From: Streptomyces sp. NBC_01485
Lineage (GTDB): Bacteria > Actinomycetota > Actinomycetes > Streptomycetales > Streptomycetaceae
Length of the DNA stretch: 64,000 nt
Reading direction: 5' to 3'
Assembly: GCF_036227125.1 (NCBI RefSeq)
Contig: NZ_CP109435.1
Location: 5,332,001 to 5,396,000, forward strand
How positions within the stretch are numbered: the first letter of the stretch is position 1; each line of letters opens with the position of its first letter. A program made the translations under genes and the position numbers. The notes under the pieces are model-generated. The model made no database searches, was not told where the DNA came from, and worked only from the letters and a program-made list of their open reading frames with translations. This document shows positions 1 through 7,881 of this stretch, piece after piece.

Positions 1-594
1 GACGATCAGGTCCCACGCGTCCCGCGCGCGCAGTTGACCCAGCTTCTCCATCGCCATGTACTCCTGCGTGCCCGCGAAGCCCGCCGAGAGCGACTGGTAG
101 AACGGGTTGCCCAGGATCGCGGAGGCCCGGTCGGGGTCCGAGTGCGCCTCGACGATCTCGTCGAAAGTGCGCTTCATGTCGAGCATCATCGCGTGCAACT
201 CACCTTCCCCCTCGACGCCCTTGACGCGGCGCGGGGTGTTGTCGAGCGAGTCGATGCCCATGGACTGCGCGAGCCGGCGCGCCGGGTCGATGGTGAGGAC
301 CACCACCTTGCGGCCGCGCTCGGCCGCCCTGAGCCCCAGCGCCGCCGCCGTGGTCGTCTTGCCGACCCCGCCCGAGCCGCAGCAGACCACGATGCGGGTC
401 GTCGGGTCGTCGAGCAGCGGATCGAGGTCCAGCACGGGCGCGGGGGAGAGGCGGTGACGGGTGCCTCCCTTGTCGCGGGTCCTGCCTTGCGTCCTGCCCT
501 GGGTCTTGCTCGGGGGCTTGTCCTGGTCCTGGGTCTTGCCCTGGTCCTTGTCGTGGGCCGTGTGGCCCTTGTCGTGAGCCTGGTCCGGACTCAT
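1..594 (-). CDS. ArsA-family ATPase, second of a pair (partial, C-terminus off the window)
   Basis: The N-terminal part of an ArsA/GET3-type P-loop ATPase is visible; the C-terminus runs off the left edge. A tail of about 45 residues rich in K, Q, D, R and T comes first. It is followed by the deviant Walker A motif GSGGVGKTT and then VLTIDPARRLAQSMG, the switch I-like segment of ArsA proteins. ArsA family members are soluble, dimerising ATPases; in actinobacteria they are not tied to arsenic export and the client is unknown. The ATG overlaps the stop of the preceding ArsA-like gene as ATGA, so the two are probably co-translated and may form a heterodimer. The family is clear, the function is not. 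Confidence 0.9.
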   Translation of the reverse strand, partial: MSPDQAHDKGHTAHDKDQGKTQDQDKPPSKTQGRTQGRTRDKGGTRHRLSPAPVLDLDPLLDDPTTRIVVCCGSGGVGKTTTAAALGLRAAERGRKVVVLTIDPARRLAQSMGIDSLDNTPRRVKGVEGEGELHAMMLDMKRTFDEIVEAHSDPDRASAILGNPFYQSLSAGFAGTQEYMAMEKLGQLRARDAWDLIV

Positions 595-1568
595 TCGATC
601 CCCTGCTTCCGCAGTTCGGTGGCGAGCTGGTACAGGCCCGCGAGGTCCATGCCCTCGGCGAGCAACGGCAGTTCGTGCAACGGCAGGTCCAGCTCGCCCA
701 GGACCGCGCGCTGCTCGTGCTCCAGCGCATACCGCTCCGCGTACTCCCCGGCCTGCTTCAGGAGCGGATCCACCAGCCGCTCCGCGTGCCCGCCGCGCCG
801 CGCCCCGCCGAGCCCGGCGGCGGACAGCGACCGGGCAACAGAAGAACGCGTCACGGTCCGGACGAGTTCCAGCCCGTCCTCGTCGAGGATCTCGGGCCGC
901 ACCATGTTGACGATGACCCGTCCCACCGGCAGCTTCGCCGCCCGCAGCTCGGAGATGCCGTCGGCGGTCTCCTGGACCGGCATCTCCTCGAGCAGCGTCA
1001 CCAGGTGCACGGCCGTCTCCGCCGACTTCAGCACCCGCATCACCGCCTGCGCCTGATTGTGTATCGGGCCGATCCTGGCCAGCCCGGCGACCTCGTCGTT
1101 GACGTTCAGGAAGCGGGTGACGCGGCCCGTGGGCGGGGCGTCCATGACGACGTAGTCGTACACGAACCGTCCGCTGCGGTCCTTGCGCCGGACCGCCTCG
1201 CACGCCTTGCCGGTGAGGAGCACGTCCCTCAGACCGGGGGCGACGGTGGTGGCGAAGTCGATGGCGCCGAGCTTCTTCAGGGCCCGTCCGGCGCCTCCCA
1301 GCTTGTAGAACATCTGGAGGTAGTCCAGAAGGGCCAGTTCGGGATCGATGGCCAGTGCGTACACCTCACCGCCCCCGGGGGCGACGGCGATCTTCCGTTC
1401 CTCATAAGGCAACGCCTCCGTCTCGAAGAGCTGCGCGATGCCCTGCCTGCCCTCCACCTCGACGAGAAGCGTCCGCTTCCCCGCCGTGGCGAGGGCGAGC
1501 GCGAGGGAGGCGGCGACCGTCGTCTTACCGGTCCCGCCCTTGCCGCTGACGACCTGGAGCCTGCTCAC
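591..1568 (-). CDS. ArsA-family ATPase, first of a pair
   Basis: A 325-residue P-loop ATPase of the ArsA/GET3 class. The GTG start at 1568 gives VSRLQVVSGKGGTGKTT, which places the deviant Walker A GKGGTGKT at residues 9-16, as in the family. Longer in-frame extensions would add non-family sequence. A DAPPTGR segment (switch II-like, nucleotide-sensing) is present near residue 140. No arsenite-binding cysteine pattern or second ATPase half is seen, so each protein of the pair is a single-domain subunit. The gene overlaps the next one by ATGA. A role in moving or chaperoning a client is inferred from the family; arsenic resistance is not supported because no arsB, arsC or arsR lies nearby. Confidence 0.92.
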   Translation of the reverse strand: MSRLQVVSGKGGTGKTTVAASLALALATAGKRTLLVEVEGRQGIAQLFETEALPYEERKIAVAPGGGEVYALAIDPELALLDYLQMFYKLGGAGRALKKLGAIDFATTVAPGLRDVLLTGKACEAVRRKDRSGRFVYDYVVMDAPPTGRVTRFLNVNDEVAGLARIGPIHNQAQAVMRVLKSAETAVHLVTLLEEMPVQETADGISELRAAKLPVGRVIVNMVRPEILDEDGLELVRTVTRSSVARSLSAAGLGGARRGGHAERLVDPLLKQAGEYAERYALEHEQRAVLGELDLPLHELPLLAEGMDLAGLYQLATELRKQGIE

Positions 1569-1698
1569 GTCTTCGAGCGTAACCAGTCGGCGCCCGAGGC
1601 AACCGGGAGGCTGTGGACAACGGGGCGACCGGGGGTCGTCTATCGGCCACATGGCCTGGGAAACCGGGCCTCGGGCAACAGCGGATACAGTCGGCCCC

Positions 1699-1857
1699 AT
1701 GACCAAGTGGGAATACGCAACTGTGCCGCTGCTCGTCCACGCCACGAAGCAGATTCTGGACACCTGGGGCGAGGACGGCTGGGAACTCGTCCAGGTCGTG
1801 CCCGGCCCGAACAACCCGGAGCAGCTCGTCGCCTACCTGAAGCGGGCGAAGGCGTGA
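1699..1857 (+). CDS. DUF4177 small protein
   Basis: A 52-residue protein starting MTKWEYATVPLL and containing ILDTWGEDGWELVQVV. This is the WEY....L...G..GWELV pattern of the DUF4177 family, which is widespread in actinobacteria and has no known function. It is divergent from the ArsA pair, with 130 bp between the starts. Its TGA overlaps the GTG start of the RidA gene as GTGA, so the two are translationally coupled. The length is normal for the family. Confidence 0.88.
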   Translation: MTKWEYATVPLLVHATKQILDTWGEDGWELVQVVPGPNNPEQLVAYLKRAKA

Positions 1858-2318
1858 GCGCGGTCGAGGCGAGGCTCGCCGAGTTGGGGCTGACCCTGCC
1901 GGCGGTCGTGCCGCCCCTCGCGGCGTACCAGCCCGCCGTGCAGTCCGGCCCGTACGTGTACACGGCCGGCCAGTTGCCCATGGTGGAGGGCAAGCTGCCG
2001 GTCACCGGCAAGGTCGGCGCCGAGGTCACCCCCGAGGAGGCCAAGGAGCTGGCCCGTACCTGCGCGCTGAACGCCCTGGCCGCCGTCAAGTCGGTCGTCG
2101 GCGACCTGGACCGCATCGCGCGCGTGGTGAAGGTCGTCGGCTTCGTGGCGTCGGCCTCGGACTTCACCGGCCAGCCCGCCGTCCTCAACGGCGCGAGCGA
2201 GCTGCTGGGCGAGGTGCTGGGCGAGAAGGGCGTGCACGCGCGCAGTGCGGTGGGCGTCGCGGTACTGCCGCTGGACGCGCCCGTGGAGGTCGAGATCCAG
2301 GTCGAGCTCGTCCCGTAG
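1854..2318 (+). CDS. RidA/YjgF/Rid-family enamine deaminase
   Basis: A 154-residue Rid-family protein. The start is the GTG that overlaps the stop of the DUF4177 gene. The chain shows QPAVQSGPYVYTAGQLP near the N-terminus, then ARTCALNALAAVKS and the VEIQVELV end typical of the YjgF/RidA fold. RidA proteins are small trimeric enzymes that hydrolyse reactive enamine and imine intermediates from PLP enzymes such as threonine dehydratase. The classical RidA catalytic arginine near the C-terminus is not obvious: the end reads LDAPVEVEIQVELVP. This may therefore be one of the Rid subfamilies with a different or unknown reaction. Confidence 0.88.
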   Translation: MSAVEARLAELGLTLPAVVPPLAAYQPAVQSGPYVYTAGQLPMVEGKLPVTGKVGAEVTPEEAKELARTCALNALAAVKSVVGDLDRIARVVKVVGFVASASDFTGQPAVLNGASELLGEVLGEKGVHARSAVGVAVLPLDAPVEVEIQVELVP

Positions 2319-2409
2319 CCGTCCACAGGCGTCCCGTAAGTGTGCTCTGACCTCGGGGACCTGCGGGGACCCCTCGAACATTCGCGCACCACGGGATAGC
2401 CTCGCGCCC

Positions 2410-3291
2410 ATGGCGAATGGGCAGTGGTTTCCCCAGGACTGGCCGGAACGCATCCGCGCGCTCACGGACGGCACCCTCGTTCCGGTCGTCCCCAAGCGCG
2501 CGGCCACCGTCATGCTCCTGAAGGACACCGACGACGGCGGACCCGTCGTCCACATGCTGCGCAGACGCGCCTCCATGGCCTTCGCCGGAGGCGCGTACGC
2601 CTATCCCGGCGGCGGCGTCGACCCCCGCGACGACGACCTTCACGTCCGCTGGGCGGGCCCCACGCGCGCGTGGTGGGCGAAGCGGCTCGGCGTCGACGAG
2701 ACGGCGGCCCAGGCGATCGTCTGCGCGGCCGTGCGCGAGACCTACGAGGAGGCCGGCGTCCTGCTCGCCGGGCCGACGCCCGACTCCGTCGTCGGCGACA
2801 CCACGGGCGCCGACTGGGAGGCCGACCGGGCCGCGGTGGCCGCCCGCGACGTGTCCTTCGCCGAGTTCCTCGACCGCCGCGGCCTGGTCCTGCGCTCCGA
2901 CCTCCTCGGCGCCTGGACGCGCTGGATCACCCCGGAGTTCGAGCCCCGCCGCTACGACACCTGGTTCTTCGTGGCCGCGCTCCCCACGGGCCAGCGCACC
3001 CGCAACGCCTCCACGGAGGCCGACCGCACGGTGTGGATCCGCCCGTCGGACGCGGCGGCCTCGTACGACAAGGGCGAGCTGCTGATGATGCCGCCCACCA
3101 TCGCGACCCTGCGCAGGCTCGCCCCGTACGCCACGGCCGCCGAGGCGCTCGCCGCGGCCCCCGGCCTCGACCTGGCCCCCGTCCTCGCGCAGGCCCGCCT
3201 GGAGGACGACGGGGTCGTCCTGTCCTGGCCGGGACACGACGAGTTCACCAAGCACATCCCGATCGGGACGACGGGCGGGGGATCCGCATGA
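2410..3291 (+). CDS. NUDIX hydrolase
   Basis: A 293-residue protein. The NUDIX fold is shown by AFAGGAYAYPGGGVDPRD, followed after an insertion by AVRETYEEAGVLLAG. This is the GX5EX7REUXEEXGU box, broken by extra residues between G and RE as in the actinobacterial relatives of NUDT19. These enzymes hydrolyse nucleoside diphosphates linked to another moiety, in some cases CoA; the substrate cannot be told from sequence. The ATG at 2410 follows a 91-bp spacer after the RidA gene. Its TGA overlaps the ATG of the metallo-beta-lactamase gene, so the two form a coupled pair. Confidence 0.9.
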   Translation: MANGQWFPQDWPERIRALTDGTLVPVVPKRAATVMLLKDTDDGGPVVHMLRRRASMAFAGGAYAYPGGGVDPRDDDLHVRWAGPTRAWWAKRLGVDETAAQAIVCAAVRETYEEAGVLLAGPTPDSVVGDTTGADWEADRAAVAARDVSFAEFLDRRGLVLRSDLLGAWTRWITPEFEPRRYDTWFFVAALPTGQRTRNASTEADRTVWIRPSDAAASYDKGELLMMPPTIATLRRLAPYATAAEALAAAPGLDLAPVLAQARLEDDGVVLSWPGHDEFTKHIPIGTTGGGSA

Positions 3292-4118
3292 CCGACGCAG
3301 CCGCCCTCCCGGGTCAGCCGCGAGGCGGGGTCCTCTCCGGCCGGGCCACCGCGCGCGCGGTCAACGTCCTCGCGCCGAACGCCTCCGCGATGACCCTGGA
3401 CGGCACGAACACGTGGATCGTCTCCGAGCCCGACTCCGAGCTGGCGGTCGTGATCGACCCCGGCCCGCTGGACGACGGCCATCTCCGCGCGGTCGTCGAC
3501 ACCGCCGAGCAGGCCGGCAAACGCGTTGCCCTGACCCTGCTGACCCACGGCCACCCCGACCACGCCGAGGGCGCCGCCCGCTTCGCCGCGCTGACCGGCA
3601 CGAAGGTGCGGGCCCTGGACCCGGCGCTGCGGCTGGGCGAGGAGGGCCTGGGCGCCGGGGACGTGATCACCGTGGGCGGCCTGGAGCTGCGGGTCGTCGT
3701 GACGCCCGGCCACACCGCCGACTCGCTCTGCTTCCACCTCCCGGCCGACCGGGCCGTCCTGACCGGCGACACGATCCTGGGACGCGGCACGACCGTCGTC
3801 GCGCATCCGGACGGCCGCCTGGGCGACTATCTGGACTCCCTGCGGCGGCTGAGGTCCCTCACGGTCGACGACGGCGTCCACACGGTCCTCCCGGGCCACG
3901 GACCCGTCCTGGAGGACGCCCAGGGCGCCGTCGAGTTCTACCTCGCCCACCGCGCCCACCGCCTCGCCCAGGTCGAGACGGCCGTCGAGGGCGGCTTGCG
4001 TACCCCCACCGAGGTCGTCGCCCACGTCTACGCCGACGTCGACCGCTCCCTGTGGCCGGCGGCGGAACTGTCGGTACGGGCCCAACTGGAGTACCTGACG
4101 GAGCACGGGCTCATCTAG
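3288..4118 (+). CDS. MBL-fold metallohydrolase
   Basis: A 276-residue metallo-beta-lactamase-fold hydrolase of the LACTB2 type. Metal-binding motif 1 is LLTHGHPDHAEGA (HxHxDH), the next histidine is in VTPGHTADS, the bridging aspartate is in LTGDTILGRG, and the last histidine is in VLPGHGPV. This is a full dinuclear zinc site. A C-terminal winged-helix-like segment follows (TPTEVVAHVYADVDRSLW...QLEYLTEHG), as in LACTB2-like proteins, some of which are endoribonucleases. The start overlaps the NUDIX stop. Its TAG shares bases with the stop of the convergent nucleotidyltransferase gene through a CTAG at 4115-4118. Confidence 0.93.
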   Translation: MTDAAALPGQPRGGVLSGRATARAVNVLAPNASAMTLDGTNTWIVSEPDSELAVVIDPGPLDDGHLRAVVDTAEQAGKRVALTLLTHGHPDHAEGAARFAALTGTKVRALDPALRLGEEGLGAGDVITVGGLELRVVVTPGHTADSLCFHLPADRAVLTGDTILGRGTTVVAHPDGRLGDYLDSLRRLRSLTVDDGVHTVLPGHGPVLEDAQGAVEFYLAHRAHRLAQVETAVEGGLRTPTEVVAHVYADVDRSLWPAAELSVRAQLEYLTEHGLI

Positions 4119-4945
4119 GCGTCCTCGGGCCTGGGGGCCTTCACGCCGTGCACGCGCGCGTACTCCTGCGCGAGCCAGGGGCCGAGATCGTCGACGTAGG
4201 ACGTGAGGACCGCGCGGTCGCCGGTCGGCTCGTACCCGAGGACGGCCGCCGCACGAAGCTGCTCCGCGCGTTGCGGGTAGTACGCGCCGAACGCCTCTGC
4301 CATCTCGTGCAGGTCGCTCGTCCAGCCGTTCCAGCGGGGCATGACGAGGGTGAACGCGGTGCGTACGAGGTGCCGGGACATGAACCGGATGAGCGGCCGC
4401 CGGGCGTCGTCCGAGTCGCCCGCCGCCGCGATCCGCTCGCGCCAGCGCGGCAGGAACAGGGCGAGGTCCCCGTTGGTCTCGCGCGCGAGCAGCGAGTCGG
4501 GACGGTAGCGGGGGAGGTGCTCGGCGAGGTCCTCCCCGAGCAGGGGCGTGCACAGGCAGGCCACGAACCACCCCAGATCGTGCCGCTCCAGCTCGCTCAG
4601 GACGCGCGCGTGGCTGACGAGAAGCGTCCCACCGCCGTCGATCTGCGGGAACTCCTCGTCGAGGGCTTCGTCGAGCGCCCGGCCGTCGGATCGGTCCGCG
4701 TCGGTCGGCTCCGCGCGCAGGACGACCAGGAGGTCCAGGTCGCTGCGGCCCACGCGCGCGGTGCCGCGCGGGATCGACCCGTAGAGGTACGCGCTGTGGA
4801 GCCGGGCGCCGAAGGCCTCCGGGATCCGCTCCCGAGCCGCCACGACGACGGGCCGGAACGCGTGCGGCACGCGCGCGAGGGAGCCTTCGCGGACGATGTG
4901 GCCCTGCGGGTCGAGACCCCGGTGGCGAACAGTTTCGGTCGGCAT
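4115..4945 (-). CDS. Nucleotidyltransferase-domain protein (aminoglycoside adenylyltransferase-like fold)
   Basis: A 276-residue protein with a Pol-beta-type nucleotidyltransferase signature, YLYGSIPRGTARVGRSDLDLLVVL (GS followed by D-x-D), at about residues 53-76. The helical C-terminal half resembles the accessory domain of ANT-like enzymes. These proteins transfer a nucleotide to a small molecule or protein. Antibiotic modification is possible but unproven, and the conserved chromosomal position argues for a housekeeping role. It is convergent with the MBL gene (overlapping stops) and lies downstream of crp on the same strand, with a hairpin in between. Confidence 0.82.
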   Translation of the reverse strand: MPTETVRHRGLDPQGHIVREGSLARVPHAFRPVVVAARERIPEAFGARLHSAYLYGSIPRGTARVGRSDLDLLVVLRAEPTDADRSDGRALDEALDEEFPQIDGGGTLLVSHARVLSELERHDLGWFVACLCTPLLGEDLAEHLPRYRPDSLLARETNGDLALFLPRWRERIAAAGDSDDARRPLIRFMSRHLVRTAFTLVMPRWNGWTSDLHEMAEAFGAYYPQRAEQLRAAAVLGYEPTGDRAVLTSYVDDLGPWLAQEYARVHGVKAPRPEDA

Positions 4946-4997
4946 CCAGCCAGTCCGGCGTCTGAGGACGTGGCCCTTTAAGGGCCGAAGCGGGGGC

Positions 4998-5017
4998 CTG
5001 GGGGCGGCAGCCCCCAG
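4998..5017. terminator. Hairpin between crp and the nucleotidyltransferase gene
   Basis: A perfect 8-bp stem, CTGGGGGC / GCCCCCAG, with a GGCA loop lies in the 118-bp gap after crp. No T-run follows. It probably acts as a factor-dependent or processing terminator of crp, as is common in Streptomyces. Confidence 0.45.
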
Positions 5018-5063
5018 TGACGGTCACACCGACCGACCCCACCCCTCACCGCTCACACAGCGG

Positions 5064-5738
5064 CTAGCGCGACCGCTTGGCCAGTCGCTCCACGTCCAGC
5101 AGGATGACCGCCCGCGCCTCCAGGCGGAGCCACCCGCGCTGGGCGAAGTCCGCCAGCGCCTTGTTCACGGTCTCGCGCGACGCGCCGACGAGCTGGGCCA
5201 GCTCCTCCTGCGTCAGGTCGTGGACGACGTGGATGCCCTCCTCGGACTGCACGCCGAAGCGGCGCGACAGGTCCAGCAGGGCGCGGGCCACGCGTCCCGG
5301 GACGTCCGAGAAGACCAGGTCGGACATGGCGTCGTTGGTCTTGCGCAGGCGCCGGGCGACGGCGCGCAGCAGCGCGGTGGCCACCTCGGGGCGGGCGTTC
5401 AGCCAGGGCTGGAGGTCGCCGTGGCCGAGGCCGAGGAGCTTGACCTCGGTGAGGGCGGTCGCCGTCGCCGTACGCGGGCCCGGGTCGAAGAGCGACAGCT
5501 CGCCGATCAGCTCGCTGGGACCCACCACGGCCAGCATGTTCTCCCGGCCGTCCGGGGACGTGCGGTGGAGCTTGACCTTGCCCTCGGTGACGACGTAGAG
5601 CCGGTCGCCCGGGTCGCCCTCGTGGAACAGGGAGTCGCCACGGGCCAGGGTCACCTCGCTCATGGAGGCGCGCAGTTCTGCGGCCTGCTCGTCGTCGAGT
5701 GCCGCGAAGAGCGGGTTGCGCCGCAGGACGTCGTCCAC
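5064..5738 (-). CDS. crp: Crp/Fnr-family transcriptional regulator (Streptomyces Crp)
   Basis: A 224-residue cyclic-AMP receptor protein homologue. The N-terminal cyclic-nucleotide-binding beta barrel contains GDRLYVVTEGKVKLHR and the phosphate-binding cassette GELSLFDPGPRTATATALTE (G-E-x-S...R-T-A-T). The C-terminal winged helix contains LTQEELAQLVGASRETVNKAL, the recognition helix of Crp. In Streptomyces, Crp controls spore germination, development and many antibiotic clusters. The GTG at 5738 has an AGGAGA site 6 bases upstream. A GTG-N6-GTCAC site lies about 90 bp upstream, suggesting autoregulation. The gene is divergent from nth. Confidence 0.95.
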   Translation of the reverse strand: MDDVLRRNPLFAALDDEQAAELRASMSEVTLARGDSLFHEGDPGDRLYVVTEGKVKLHRTSPDGRENMLAVVGPSELIGELSLFDPGPRTATATALTEVKLLGLGHGDLQPWLNARPEVATALLRAVARRLRKTNDAMSDLVFSDVPGRVARALLDLSRRFGVQSEEGIHVVHDLTQEELAQLVGASRETVNKALADFAQRGWLRLEARAVILLDVERLAKRSR

Positions 5739-5827
5739 GAGTTCTCTCCTTGTCGACCTGCTCAGGGGATCTTGCTCCCCCGCTTACCAGGGGACCGTGT
5801 TCCCCATTTTGCCGGACGGTCCAAACA

Positions 5828-5841
5828 GTGTGATCTGTCAC
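5828..5841. promoter_or_regulatory. Candidate Crp-binding site between crp and nth
   Basis: The sequence GTGTGATCTGTCAC fits the GTG-N6-GNCAC motif reported for Streptomyces Crp. It sits 87-100 bp before the crp start codon and about 150 bp before the nth start. It is placed to control either gene, most simply crp itself. Confidence 0.55.
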
Positions 5842-5989
5842 AAGGATGCCGCACACGTGTCCTGAGGTAAGCGGCAGGGGTCCAATTGGGGGCTGATCTT
5901 CAGGGTCCGGGGCGGATGTCAGTGTCGGGCTTTAGGCTGGCCGGGTGTCCAAATCGCCGGTGAGAGCACAGGCCTAGGGGGCTGGGCGG

Positions 5990-6988
5990 GTGGTTGTACG
6001 TCACGTTTCCGCTGTGGGCGAACAGGACTCCGGTGGTGGTAGGAAAACGGCAAAGGTGACAAAAGAGATGCCTGCGAAGAAAGCGGCCGAGGCGGGGAAG
6101 GCAGCCGGCGCCGGGAAGACGGCCGCCGTCAACAAGACTGCGGCCAACAAGGCTGCGGCCAAGAAGACGGCGACCGATAAGACTGCGGCCGAGAAGGCGA
6201 CAGCGGCCGGCAAGACCGAGTCCCGCACCGCCCTCGTCCGCCGCGCCCGTCGCATCAACCGTGAGCTCGCCGAGGTCTACCCCTACGCCCACCCCGAGCT
6301 GGACTTCGTGAACCCCTTCCAACTGGTGGTCGCCACGGTCCTGTCCGCCCAGACCACCGACCTCCGGGTGAACCAGACGACCCCCGGCCTCTTCGCCAAG
6401 TACCCCACCCCCGAGGACCTGGCCGCCGCCAACCCGGAGGAGGTCGAGGAGATCCTCCGCCCCACGGGCTTCTTCCGGGCCAAGACGAGGTCGGTGATAG
6501 GCCTCTCCAAGGCGCTGGTGGAGCAGTTCGGCGGCGAGGTCCCCGGACGGCTCGAGGACCTGGTCAAGCTGCCCGGCGTCGGCCGCAAGACGGCCTTCGT
6601 GGTGTTGGGGAACGCGTTCGGCCGGCCAGGGATCACCGTGGACACGCACTTCCAGCGGCTCGTACGGCGCTGGCGGTGGACCGAGGCGACCGAGCCCGAC
6701 AGGATCGAGGCCGCGATCGGCGCGCTCTTCCCCAAGAGCGAGTGGACGATGCTCTCGCACCACGTGATCTTCCACGGCCGCCGCATCTGCCACGCCCGCA
6801 AGCCCGCCTGCGGCGCCTGCCCCATCGCCCCGCTCTGCCCGGCGTACGGCGAGGGCGAGACGGACCCGGAGAAGGCGAAGAAGCTCCTGAAGTACGAGAA
6901 GGGCGGCTTCCCGGGCCAGCGCCTGAACCCGCCCCAGTCCTACCTGGACGCGGGCGGCAGGCCGGCCCCGCCGCTGGGGGCCGGATGA
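5990..6988 (+). CDS. nth: Endonuclease III (DNA glycosylase/AP lyase)
   Basis: A base-excision repair enzyme of up to 332 residues that removes oxidised pyrimidines and cleaves AP sites. The HhH motif with catalytic lysine is LVKLPGVGRKTAFVVLGNAFG, followed by GITVDTHFQRL containing the catalytic aspartate. The C-terminal 4Fe-4S ligands are C-x6-C-x2-C-x5-C in CHARKPACGACPIAPLC. About 80 extra N-terminal residues are rich in Ala and Lys, unlike the roughly 210-residue E. coli enzyme. The true start is uncertain: GTG 5990, an internal GTG near 6055 or ATG 6067 are all possible. The gene overlaps the small ORF that follows by ATGA. Confidence 0.93.
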   Translation: MVVRHVSAVGEQDSGGGRKTAKVTKEMPAKKAAEAGKAAGAGKTAAVNKTAANKAAAKKTATDKTAAEKATAAGKTESRTALVRRARRINRELAEVYPYAHPELDFVNPFQLVVATVLSAQTTDLRVNQTTPGLFAKYPTPEDLAAANPEEVEEILRPTGFFRAKTRSVIGLSKALVEQFGGEVPGRLEDLVKLPGVGRKTAFVVLGNAFGRPGITVDTHFQRLVRRWRWTEATEPDRIEAAIGALFPKSEWTMLSHHVIFHGRRICHARKPACGACPIAPLCPAYGEGETDPEKAKKLLKYEKGGFPGQRLNPPQSYLDAGGRPAPPLGAG

Positions 6989-7128
6989 CGGAAGGGCCGA
7001 CGGCGACAGGCCGGCCCACGCAACGACCCACAGAGCGATCCCCGGAACGAACCACAGAACGAACCCCGGAACGATCTGTCGGTGCTCGGGCGTTGGACTT
7101 GGCAGAACGGGGGGCGGTGGGGCGATGA
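6985..7128 (+). CDS. Small repetitive ORF bridging nth and the NUDIX gene (47 aa)
   Basis: An ORF of 47 residues starting MTEGPTATGRPTQRPTER and containing the repeated element (S/T)PER/TTER. Its ATG overlaps the nth stop (ATGA at 6985), and its own TGA overlaps the ATG of the downstream NUDIX gene (ATGA at 7125). This double coupling is what supports it. The product is low-complexity, very basic and hydrophilic, and I recognise no family. It could be a leader that only carries ribosomes between two genes, or a spurious ORF. Confidence 0.45.
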   Translation: MTEGPTATGRPTQRPTERSPERTTERTPERSVGARALDLAERGAVGR

Positions 7129-7868
7129 CGCGCGCGAGCAATACCCAGAGCGACAGGCAGGGCCATACCCAGGGCGGTACGCACGGCGATGTCCAGGGCG
7201 GTCCGGTGACGCTCAGCAAGGAGGGCCTGCCCGCCTGGCTGGACCCGGTGGCGCACGCGGCGGGGACGGTCCAGCCGCGCCAGCTCAGCAACTTCCTGCC
7301 CCCGGAGAACGGCACGGGCCGCCAGTCGGCCGTCCTGATCCTGTTCGGCGCCGGCGAGCACGGCCCCGAGCTGCTGCTCATGGAACGCGCCAGCTCCCTG
7401 CGCTCCCACGCGGGCCAGCCCTCCTTCCCGGGCGGCGCCCTCGACCCGGCGGACGGCGACCCGCACGGTGACGGGCCGCTGCGGGCCGCGCTGCGCGAGG
7501 CCGAGGAGGAGACCGGCCTCGATCCGACCGGCGTCCAGCTCTTCGGCGTCCTGCCCAAGCTGTACATCCCGGTCAGCGGCTTCGTCGTCACCCCCGTCCT
7601 GGGCTGGTGGCGCGAGCCGAGCCCGGTGGGCGTCGTCGATCCCGGCGAGACGGCCCGCGTCTTCACGGTCCCCGTGGCGGATCTCACAAATCCGGACAAC
7701 CGGGCCACGGCCCTGCACCCCAGCGGCTACCGAGGCCCGGCATTCCTGGTCGAATCCGCCCTTGTGTGGGGGTTCACGGCCGGCGTCATCGACCGCCTGC
7801 TGCACTTCGCGGGCTGGGAGCACCCCTGGGACCGCGAGAAGCAGGTCCCGCTCGACTGGCGGTCATGA
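7125..7868 (+). CDS. NUDIX hydrolase, CoA pyrophosphatase type (NudL-like)
   Basis: A 247-residue protein. The region SHAGQPSFPGGALDPADGD followed by ALREAEEETGLDP matches the NuCoA plus NUDIX signature (GG...REA.EE.GL) of CoA pyrophosphatases, which cleave CoA to phosphopantetheine and 3',5'-ADP. The first 27 residues are a Q/G-rich tail; an internal GTG near 7206 (VTLSKEGLPAW) would remove it and could be the real start. It is coupled by ATGA to the small ORF before it and ends 13 bases before the protease gene, so nth, NUDIX and marP probably form one transcript. Confidence 0.87.
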   Translation: MTRASNTQSDRQGHTQGGTHGDVQGGPVTLSKEGLPAWLDPVAHAAGTVQPRQLSNFLPPENGTGRQSAVLILFGAGEHGPELLLMERASSLRSHAGQPSFPGGALDPADGDPHGDGPLRAALREAEEETGLDPTGVQLFGVLPKLYIPVSGFVVTPVLGWWREPSPVGVVDPGETARVFTVPVADLTNPDNRATALHPSGYRGPAFLVESALVWGFTAGVIDRLLHFAGWEHPWDREKQVPLDWRS

Positions 7869-7881
7869 CAGGGTGTCGTTC

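Noticed and set aside
2952..5042. 696-residue minus-strand frame
   Set aside because: It overlaps the NUDIX, MBL and nucleotidyltransferase genes in the wrong frame and has no family features.
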